From Actinophytocola xinjiangensis (GTDB lineage: Bacteria; Actinomycetota; Actinomycetes; Mycobacteriales; Pseudonocardiaceae), in NCBI RefSeq assembly GCF_001921215.1, contig NZ_MSIF01000022.1:92649-156648 (forward strand): a stretch of DNA of 64,000 nucleotides, read 5' to 3'. The notes under the pieces were generated by a model. The model did no database searches. It saw only the letters and a program-made list of their open reading frames with translations, and was not told where the DNA came from. This document shows positions 57,902 through 64,000 of this stretch, piece by piece. Position 1 is the stretch's first letter. Every line of letters starts with the position of its first letter. The position numbers and the translations under genes were made by a program.

Positions 57902-58302
57902 CGAGGCCCGGCTTCGTCAGCACGGTCGTCGAACGAACGGTGCCCGGACTTCCGGACGGTCGGATACCACTGGCAGCAGAAGCCAAGAAGGCGTCATGGT
58001 GACCGAAGCGGCCGCGCCCGCGACACAGCCCTGGCGTGCTGGGGCGGGCGTCGCCGGTCCGTGCGGCGCGGCCCGCTGACCCGGCACCACAGTTCGCCCA
58101 GCACAGAGGCCGGACACGCCATCAACCCCGCCATCAACCCCGCCATCAACCCCGCCATCAAACCGCCGTCGACAGACCCCGTACACAAACCCCCACCCTC
58201 CCGGGGGCACCCCTCAAGGCCATTCTATTCGGGGGAGGGGCGGGTACGGCGGTTGTCGGTGGGGCTGTGGACAACTGGGGGAGCGAGTGGAAGGGGCGGG
58301 TG
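57902..58302. other. 401-bp convergent intergenic region
   Basis: This is the longest gene-free stretch. It lies between convergent stops and carries the 12-bp tandem repeat at 58118-58165. Short open frames exist on the minus strand across the repeat, but they have no ribosome binding site and biased composition, so none is called. No clear hairpin terminator was found. Confidence 0.6.
58118..58165 (+). repeat. Four 12-bp tandem units
   Basis: GCCATCAACCCC is present three times without change (58118-58153), and a fourth copy (58154-58165) differs at the last three or four bases. It lies in non-coding DNA. The role is unknown; slippage could change its copy number. Confidence 0.85.
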
Positions 58303-59184
58303 TCAGCGGGGGCGGCGGTCGAGGGCGCGGCGTAGGGCGCCCTTGGCGCGTTCCACCCGCCGGGCCTCGTAGGCGATCGGGAAGTAGCGCAGGCGTTCGG
58401 GCAGCAGCGGGACCACGGTCGCGACCACCCTGCCCAGCCGCCGCAGGCGTCGCTCGTCCCGGTCGGTCCAGGTCAGGCCCAGGATCTGTCGGGCCGGTTC
58501 GGGCAGGGTGCCGACGGTGACGAAGTGCTGGACCCGCCCGGGCAGGGCCGTGGCCGCTCGCCACAGTGGGCGCAGCGCTGCCGGCAGGGCCGGCGGCGGT
58601 GGGATTCGGCGGCTGGCGTGGAGGAACTCGTAGACCGTGGGGTGGGCGACCAGCGTGTTGGCCAGCATGTCGTCGAATTTTGCCTGGTAGGCGGTGTAGG
58701 TCGGCGGGATCTCCTTCTCCGCCACGTGCAGGTTGCGCATGAGTTGGCGTAGTTCGGCGTAGAACGCCTCGGCGTCGGCCGGGGTCAGGGGGTGGCGGGA
58801 GAAGTAGCGCGCGCCGGTGCTGTACGCGTAGGGCGCGGTCAGCAGGATCCACGCCCACGGGCCGGACGCGAGCGCCCGGTGCCGGACGCCGTCGGGGGCG
58901 GTGGTGGTCAGGGGGGCGTGCATGGTGCGTAACCGGTCGGCCTCGCTCAGTGCGTCCTGGCCGCCGTACACCCAGGTCATGACGGAGGCGATGCTGCGTC
59001 GGGCGCGGCCGACGGCGTCGGTGCGGAACACCGAGTGTTCGCCGACGACGGCGCCGACCGACGGGTGCATGACCTGCAGGGCGAACGCGGCGCCGGTGGT
59101 CAGCGAGAACGTGATCAGGCCGGTTTCCTCCCACAGCCGGGTGCCGGGCTGGATCGGCCGACGGGTCTCGGTCAGCGTGCTCAC
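58303..59184 (-). CDS. DUF2236 / MpaB-like oxygenase family protein
   Basis: 293 residues from GTG 59184. The family is recognised from LWEETGLITFSLTTGAAFALQVMHPSVGAVVGEHS in parts, ARRSIASVMTWVYGG, and HRALASGPWAWILLTAPYAY, which has the conserved H/W residues, with TYTAYQAKFDDMLANTLVAHPTVYEF later. Members include the latex-clearing and MpaB oxygenases that may use a heme b; a heme ligand His is expected near HHPS or H173-type sites and two or three His residues are present. The gene is divergent from cydA with 117 bp between them. Substrate unknown. Confidence 0.82.
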   Translation of the reverse strand: MSTLTETRRPIQPGTRLWEETGLITFSLTTGAAFALQVMHPSVGAVVGEHSVFRTDAVGRARRSIASVMTWVYGGQDALSEADRLRTMHAPLTTTAPDGVRHRALASGPWAWILLTAPYAYSTGARYFSRHPLTPADAEAFYAELRQLMRNLHVAEKEIPPTYTAYQAKFDDMLANTLVAHPTVYEFLHASRRIPPPPALPAALRPLWRAATALPGRVQHFVTVGTLPEPARQILGLTWTDRDERRLRRLGRVVATVVPLLPERLRYFPIAYEARRVERAKGALRRALDRRPR

Positions 59185-59301
59185 CACTCCAGTGTCCTCC
59201 CGGCGGTGCCCGGGCTGCCAGGTTCGGCGGGACCTTGGTCCCGCCGTTACCGGGACCGCCAGCGCTGGCGGCCCTGCCGGGGGCGCACCAGGGTGGTGGT
59301 T

Positions 59302-60807
59302 GTGGACGTACTCGACCTCGCGCGGTGGCAGTTCGGCATCACGACCGTCTACCACTTCCTGATGGTGCCGTTGACGATCGGCCTGTCGGTGTTGGTCGCC
59401 TGCATGCAGACGGCCTGGGTGCGCACCGGCAACCGGCGTTATCTGGCGATGACGAAGTTCTGGGGCAAGCTGCTGCTGATCAACTTCGCGATGGGGGTGG
59501 TCACCGGGATCGTCCAGGAGTTCCAGTTCGGGATGGCGTGGAGTGAGTACTCCCGCTTCGTCGGGGACGTGTTCGGGGCGCCGCTGGCGATGGAGGGGCT
59601 GATCGCGTTCTTCGTCGAGTCGACCTTCCTCGGGTTGTGGATCTTCGGGTGGGATCGGTTGTCGAAGCGGGTTCATCTGGCCTGTGTGTGGGCGTTCTCG
59701 CTGGCCACCGTGGTGTCGGCGTACTTCATCCTGGCGGCGAACTCGTGGATGCAGCACCCGGTCGGGGTGGAGATGGTGGACGGGCGGCCCCGGCTGACCT
59801 CGATCTGGGAGGTGTTGGGGAACTCGACGGTGCTGGCCGCGTTCCCGCACGCCGTCGCGGGGGCGTTCGCGGTGGCCGGCGCGTTCCTGGTGGGTATCGC
59901 CGCCTGGCACCTGTGGAGGTCAACGAAGGACGGCTCCGCGAAGGACGGCTCCACGAAAGACAGTGACGTGTGGCGCGCCTCGCTGCGGCTGGGGACGCTG
60001 GTCGGGGTGGTGGCCTTCGCGGGGCTGGCGGTCAGCGGGGATCTGCAGTCGCGGTTGATGTTCGAGCAGCAGCCGATGAAGATGGCGTCGGCGGAGGCGT
60101 TGTGCCACACCGAGCAGCCGGCCGGGTTCTCGGTGTTCGCCGTGGGTGACGTGTCCAGCCCGGACTGCGAGAACGTCAAGTCGATCACCGTGCCGGCGCT
60201 GTTGTCGTTCCTGGCCAACGGGGATCTCGACTCGGAGGTGCTCGGCGTCAACGACCTGGTCGAGCAGTACCGCGAGCGCTACGGCGAGTTCTACCCGGTC
60301 GACGAGCGGCTCGGTGAGCTGTCGGGCCAGCCGATCGACTACGTGCCGAACCTGCCGGTCACCTACTGGGGTTTCCGGCTGATGATCGGCTTCGGGGCGA
60401 TCGGGGCCGCCGTGGGGGTGCTGGCGTGGTGGGTGACCCGACGCGGGCGGGTGCCGCGAACGCGGTGGTTCCCCCGGCTGGCGCTGGCCGCGATCGCCAC
60501 CCCGTTCCTGGGCAACAGCTTCGGCTGGATCTTCACCGAGATGGGCCGCCAGCCGTTCGTGGTGGCACCCAATCCGACCGGTGTGGACGGTGTGTGGATG
60601 TTCACCGCGCAGGCGGTGTCGGGGCTGACCGTCGGCGAGGTCCTCGGTTCGCTGATCGCGTTGACGCTGGTCTACGGGCTGCTGGCGGTGGTCGAGGTGG
60701 TGCTGATCCGGCGTTACGTGCGCGGCGGGGTCGACGCCGTGCTGCCGCCCGAGGATGAATCCACAAAGGACGACAAGGACGACGACGTGCTGTCGTTCGC
60801 CTACTGA
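59302..60807 (+). CDS. cydA: Cytochrome bd ubiquinol/menaquinol oxidase subunit I
   Basis: 501 residues from GTG 59302. CydA binds hemes b558, b595 and d and reduces O2 with quinol. Conserved blocks are RWQFGITTVYHFLMVPLTIG (heme ligand His), GVVTGIVQEFQFGMAWSEYSRFVGDVFG in parts, FFVESTFLGLWIFGW, SWMQHPVGVEM (second His), AVSGDLQSRLMFEQQPMKMASAEAL in parts and GWIFTEMGRQPFVV. The quinol loop is of the short type. A low-complexity insert (STKDGSAKDGSTKDSD, residues 208-223) lies in a loop. It heads the cydABDC operon, which supports growth under low oxygen. Confidence 0.95.
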   Translation: MDVLDLARWQFGITTVYHFLMVPLTIGLSVLVACMQTAWVRTGNRRYLAMTKFWGKLLLINFAMGVVTGIVQEFQFGMAWSEYSRFVGDVFGAPLAMEGLIAFFVESTFLGLWIFGWDRLSKRVHLACVWAFSLATVVSAYFILAANSWMQHPVGVEMVDGRPRLTSIWEVLGNSTVLAAFPHAVAGAFAVAGAFLVGIAAWHLWRSTKDGSAKDGSTKDSDVWRASLRLGTLVGVVAFAGLAVSGDLQSRLMFEQQPMKMASAEALCHTEQPAGFSVFAVGDVSSPDCENVKSITVPALLSFLANGDLDSEVLGVNDLVEQYRERYGEFYPVDERLGELSGQPIDYVPNLPVTYWGFRLMIGFGAIGAAVGVLAWWVTRRGRVPRTRWFPRLALAAIATPFLGNSFGWIFTEMGRQPFVVAPNPTGVDGVWMFTAQAVSGLTVGEVLGSLIALTLVYGLLAVVEVVLIRRYVRGGVDAVLPPEDESTKDDKDDDVLSFAY

Positions 60808-60821
60808 GCCGGGAGTTCGTG

Positions 60822-61829
60822 ATGGATCTCGCGACGCTGTGGTTCGTGCTGATCGCCGTGCTGTGGCTGGGTTACCTGTTCCTGGAGGGGTTCGACTTCG
60901 GGGTCGGCATGCTGCTGCGTGTGCTCGGCCGCGACGAGCGGACCAGGCGGGTGCTGGTGAACACCATCGGCCCGGTGTGGGACGGCAACGAGGTGTGGCT
61001 GATCGTCGCCGCCGGGGCGACGTTCGCGGCGTTCCCCGGCTGGTACGCGGGCCTGTTCAGCGCCGCCTACCTGCCGCTGTTGCTGGTGCTGCTGGCGTTG
61101 ATCGGGCGCGGCGTGGCCTTCGAGTACCGGGGGAAGATCGACTCGGCGCGCTGGCGGGCGCTGTGGGACACGGTGATCACCGGCGGCTCGGCGGTGGCGG
61201 CGCTGGGTGTGGGGCTGCTGCTGTCGTGGAACGTGCTGGGGCTGCCGCTGGACGCCCGGGGCGACCGGGTCGGCTCGGCGTTCGCCGCGCTGCGGTGGGA
61301 GACGCTGGTCGGGGCGCTGGGCGTGGCCGGGTTCGCGTTGCTGCACGGCGCGGTGTTCCTCGCGCTCAAGACCGAGGGCGAGGTGCGGGAGCGGGCGCGG
61401 CGGCTGGCGCTGCGGGTCGCGCCGGTGGCGCTGGCCCCGCTGGCGGCGACGCTGGCGGTGGTGCAGGTGCGCGAGGGGTCTGGCTGGACGCTGGTGCCGC
61501 TGGGGTTGGCGGCGCTGGCCGCGGTCCTGGGCTGGCTGCGGTTGGCCGCCGGCCGGGAGGGGCAGGCGTTCGCCGCGCTGGGGGTGGTGATCGCGGGCAC
61601 CGTCGCGACCTGGTTCGGCGCGCTGTACCCGAACGTCCTTCCCTCCACAGTGGACCCGGCGTTCTCGCTGACGATCGCCGACACCGCGTCGAGCCCGTAC
61701 ACGCTGACGGTGATGACCTGGGTGGCCGCGTTCGGCACGCCGGCGGTGCTGGTCTACCAGGGCTGGACGTACTGGGTGTTCCGCCGCCGCATCGGCACCC
61801 GGCACATCCCGGAGGTGCACGCGCCGTGA
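60822..61829 (+). CDS. cydB: Cytochrome bd oxidase subunit II
   Basis: 335 residues from ATG 60822, with GGGAG six nt upstream (GTG 60819 is adjacent). CydB is the smaller membrane subunit with about eight segments. Motifs: WFVLIAVLWLGYLFLEGFDFGVGML, IGPVWDGNEVWLIVAAGATFAAFPGWYA, AFEYRGKIDSARWRALWD and, near the end, TVMTWVAAFGTPAVLVYQGWTYWVF in parts. It follows cydA by 14 bp and its stop overlaps the start of the ABC transporter gene (GTGA). Confidence 0.95.
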   Translation: MDLATLWFVLIAVLWLGYLFLEGFDFGVGMLLRVLGRDERTRRVLVNTIGPVWDGNEVWLIVAAGATFAAFPGWYAGLFSAAYLPLLLVLLALIGRGVAFEYRGKIDSARWRALWDTVITGGSAVAALGVGLLLSWNVLGLPLDARGDRVGSAFAALRWETLVGALGVAGFALLHGAVFLALKTEGEVRERARRLALRVAPVALAPLAATLAVVQVREGSGWTLVPLGLAALAAVLGWLRLAAGREGQAFAALGVVIAGTVATWFGALYPNVLPSTVDPAFSLTIADTASSPYTLTVMTWVAAFGTPAVLVYQGWTYWVFRRRIGTRHIPEVHAP

Positions 61830-64000
61830 GGCTGGTGGTGTCGGGGGTGACCCGCCGGGCGCTGGCCGGCTGCGCGGTGCTGGCGGCCGGGCACGCGGTG
61901 GCCCTGGTCGTGCAGGCCTTCGCGGTGGCGACGCTGCTGGCGGGGGTGGTGGGCGGCACGGGGGAGCCGGTCGCCGGTCGGCTGGCGCTGCTGGCCGGCG
62001 CGGTGGTTGCCCGGGCGGTGCTGGGCTGGGCGACCCAGGTGGTGGCGGCCCGCGCGGCGGCCGGCGCGAAGGAGGAGCTGCGGTCCACGCTGACCGACCG
62101 GGCGTTGGCCGCCGGTCCGGAGTGGATCGTCGCGGCCGGTCCGGCGCGGTTGACGACCGTGGCGACCCGGGGCCTGGACGCGCTGGACGAGTACTTCACC
62201 GGCTATCTGCCGGCGCTGGTCAACGTGGCGGTGCTGCCGTTGGGGGTGGGCGCGGCGCTGCTGGTGGCCGACTGGCCATCGGCGGTGGTCGTGGCGTTGA
62301 CGTTGCCGCTGGTGCCGGTGTTCGCCGCGCTGGTCGGTCTGCACACCCGCGACCGGGTGGCGGCGGCCGCCGACTCGACGGCGCGGCTGTCCGGCCGGTT
62401 CCTGGAGCTGGTCAGGGCGCTGCCGGTGCTCACCGCGTTCGGTCGGGCGCCCGCGCAGGCGGGGGTGGTCCGCGCGGTCTCCGACGCCCACCGGCGGTCC
62501 ACGATGGACACCCTGCGGGTGGCGTTCGCCTCGGCGCTGGTGCTGGAGCTGATCGCGACGCTGTCGGTGGCGCTGGTCGCCGTGATCATCGGCGTGCGTC
62601 TGGTGTCCGGGGATCTCGGGCTGTGGGTCGGCCTGTTCGTGCTGCTGCTCGCCCCGGAGTGCTATGCGCCGCTGCGGGCCGCGGGCGCCGCGCACCACGC
62701 CGCGCAGGACGGGCTGGAGGCGGCCCGCCGGGTCGCCGAACTTCCGGTGCCCGCCCCGGTGCCGACCACGCCGCCGCCCCGGGGCGAGGTCGTGGTCAGC
62801 GGCCTGCGGGTGCGCCGCCGCGAGGTCGACGCGCCGGCCGGGCTGTCGTTCACCGCCCGCCCAGGGCAGGTCACGTACCTGCGCTCGCCCAGCGGCACGG
62901 GGAAGTCGACGGCGCTGGCGGTCCTGCTGGGCTATGTGACGCCCACGGCCGGCACGGTCGAGGTCGCCGGTGTCCCGCTGCACACCCTCGACCCTCGGGC
63001 CTGGCTGGCGACCGTCGCCTGGGTCCCGCAGCATCCGACGCTCACCGCGCCGACGGTGCTGGCCGAGCTGCGCCAGGCCGCCGACGCCGATCCCGGGCAG
63101 GCGCGGGCGGTGCTGGCCGAGGTGGCCGCCGAGCATCTGGCGGACCGCCCGGCGGGCGGCCTGTCGGCGGGCGAGCGGCAGCGGGTCGCGGTGGCCCGCG
63201 CGCTGCTGCGGGTTCGCCGTGGCGCGACGCTACTGCTGCTCGACGAGCCGACCGCGCACCTGGATCCGGTGACCGCCGGCCGGGTGATGGCCGCCGTGGA
63301 GCGCGCGGCGCGGGCCGGCGCGGCGGTGGTGGTCGCCAGCCACCACACCGCGGAGCCCGCGGTGGACGTCGTGGGGCGGGCGGTCAGGGAGACGGTCGAG
63401 GTTCCCGCCGGCACCGGCCGGGCCCGCCTGCGGACCCTGCTCACGCCCCGGCTGCTGGCCGGCGCGGCACTGGGCGCGGCGGCGCTGATCGCCGGGGTGG
63501 CGCTGACCGTCACCTCGGCCTGGCTGATCGCCAAGGCCTCCCAGCAGCCGCCGATCCTCACGCTGTCGGTCGCGGTCGTCGGCGTCCGCGCGTTCGGCCT
63601 CGGCCGGGCGGTCCTGCGCTACGCCGAACGCCTGGTCACCCATGACGCCGCGTTCCGCGCGGCCGGTGAGCACCGGGTGCGGCTGTGGCGCCGGCTGCGT
63701 CCGGCCCAGCGCGCCGACGGCCTGGCCCACGACGTGGACACCGTGCGCGACCTCACCCCCCGCGTGCTCACCCCGCCGCTGACGGCGGGGCTGGTGATCG
63801 TGGCGGCCGTGCTCGTCCAGCTGGCGATCCTGCCGGCGGCGGCGATCACGCTCGTCATCGCGGCCGCGGCGGCCGGACTGGGTGCACCGGCCGTCGCGCT
63901 CGCGCTGGACCGCCGCGCCGGCGCGGCCATGGCGCGGGGCCGCCGGACGCTGGCCACCGGCAGCCTCACCCTGCTCACCTCGGCCGCCGAGCTGATCGCC
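61826..64000 (+). CDS. cydDC: CydDC fused thiol-reductant ABC exporter, C-terminus cut by window edge
   Basis: 725 residues visible from GTG 61826 with no stop to the window end. The first half is CydD: six membrane segments (from RRALAGCAVLAAGHAVALVVQ), then an ATPase with Walker A SPSGTGKST, Q loop VAWVPQHPTL, signature LSAGERQR and Walker B LLLLDEPTAHLD. At about residue 535 a second transmembrane domain begins with SAWLIAKASQQPPILTLSVAVVGVRAFGLGRAV in parts, the CydC N-terminus, so the two half-transporters are joined in one chain. CydDC exports thiols or heme-related compounds needed to assemble cytochrome bd. The first Gly of Walker A is replaced by Ser in the CydD half. Confidence 0.9.
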   Translation, partial: MRLVVSGVTRRALAGCAVLAAGHAVALVVQAFAVATLLAGVVGGTGEPVAGRLALLAGAVVARAVLGWATQVVAARAAAGAKEELRSTLTDRALAAGPEWIVAAGPARLTTVATRGLDALDEYFTGYLPALVNVAVLPLGVGAALLVADWPSAVVVALTLPLVPVFAALVGLHTRDRVAAAADSTARLSGRFLELVRALPVLTAFGRAPAQAGVVRAVSDAHRRSTMDTLRVAFASALVLELIATLSVALVAVIIGVRLVSGDLGLWVGLFVLLLAPECYAPLRAAGAAHHAAQDGLEAARRVAELPVPAPVPTTPPPRGEVVVSGLRVRRREVDAPAGLSFTARPGQVTYLRSPSGTGKSTALAVLLGYVTPTAGTVEVAGVPLHTLDPRAWLATVAWVPQHPTLTAPTVLAELRQAADADPGQARAVLAEVAAEHLADRPAGGLSAGERQRVAVARALLRVRRGATLLLLDEPTAHLDPVTAGRVMAAVERAARAGAAVVVASHHTAEPAVDVVGRAVRETVEVPAGTGRARLRTLLTPRLLAGAALGAAALIAGVALTVTSAWLIAKASQQPPILTLSVAVVGVRAFGLGRAVLRYAERLVTHDAAFRAAGEHRVRLWRRLRPAQRADGLAHDVDTVRDLTPRVLTPPLTAGLVIVAAVLVQLAILPAAAITLVIAAAAAGLGAPAVALALDRRAGAAMARGRRTLATGSLTLLTSAAELIA

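Noticed and set aside
58118..58165. CRISPR array
   Set aside because: The units are 12 bp and follow one another without spacers, so this is a plain tandem repeat.
57917..58210. Small minus-strand frame over the 12-bp repeat
   Set aside because: Its sequence is repeat-derived (GGVDGGVDGG), lacks a ribosome binding site and lies between convergent genes; composition explains the open frame.

Overview
The window is about 64 kb of very GC-rich DNA with strong G/C third-position bias, many GTG starts and long runs of genes whose starts and stops overlap by 4 bp. The gene content points to a filamentous actinomycete, most likely of the Pseudonocardiales: EspG/DUF3558 type VII (ESX) accessory genes, a Scr1-type regulator with a DUF397 partner, a fused ECF sigma/anti-sigma protein, DUF5926, a DUF4328 protein, PPOX-type reductase and IdeR/DmdR-type iron boxes. 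No rRNA, CRISPR array, insertion sequence or prophage was seen. One tRNA-Gly(GCC) is present. The taxonomic placement is an inference from gene content.

Layout. 1-12135 is almost all minus strand and concerns the cell envelope. It holds a glycosyltransferase (cut by the edge), two paralogous membrane proteins with a shared N-terminal domain and repeated T-x-V-V motifs, an AlgJ/AlgX-like SGNH protein, an ESX module (EspG, a WXG/PPE-like protein, a DUF3558 lipoprotein, a small helical protein), then an operon of flippase-like protein, methyltransferase, polyprenyl-phosphate-sugar type GT2 and a large polytopic membrane protein, and a third, soluble T-x-V-V paralogue. 12209-14596 is a small island: msrA, a Phd/RelE toxin-antitoxin pair, a left-over copy of the msrA 3' end, a second Phd/RelE pair, a 19-bp-stem terminator and tRNA-Gly. 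14790-17699 holds the ECF sigma fusion, a membrane protein and an Fpg/Nei glycosylase.

17744-31652 is a large carbon-uptake and sensing cluster: two LytS-type histidine kinases, two LytTR response regulators and three DUF485-like plus sodium:solute symporter pairs, the last being a canonical ActP acetate-type pair. A sortase-anchored lectin/DUF11 surface protein and an S49 peptidase sit inside it. The arrangement resembles the pyruvate-sensing LytS/LytTR networks of enterobacteria, so uptake of acetate, pyruvate or similar acids controlled by these regulators is a reasonable inference.

31764-41163 is a housekeeping stretch: rhodanese, DUF4328, cytochrome P450, glycerophosphodiesterase, DUF5926, DUF952, a divergent MFS/TetR pair with a perfect palindromic operator, ferritin with tandem iron boxes, a double-GNAT acetyltransferase and arginine deiminase. 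41287-44894 is an accessory patch (Scr1-type regulator with a decayed HTH, DUF397, and a second ESX-like module with a PQQ-type propeller lipoprotein). 44989-51839 holds LigD, a CPBP protease, a PPOX reductase, an iron-box-controlled DUF2470 protein and a secreted sugar dehydrogenase. 51949-55964 is the homogentisate pathway (HmgA, an unknown coupled protein, fumarylacetoacetase, IclR). 56012-57901 encodes a nucleoside phosphorylase-like domain joined through a membrane segment to WD40 repeats, the most unusual protein of the window. The right end is a DUF2236 protein and the cydA-cydB-cydDC cytochrome bd operon, cut by the edge.

A recurring regulatory pattern is a -10-like TAnnnT hexamer exactly 6 nt before the start codon with no ribosome binding site (msrA, both antitoxin genes, the PPOX gene, the gene next to hmgA and the nucleosidase/WD40 gene), which suggests leaderless mRNAs.
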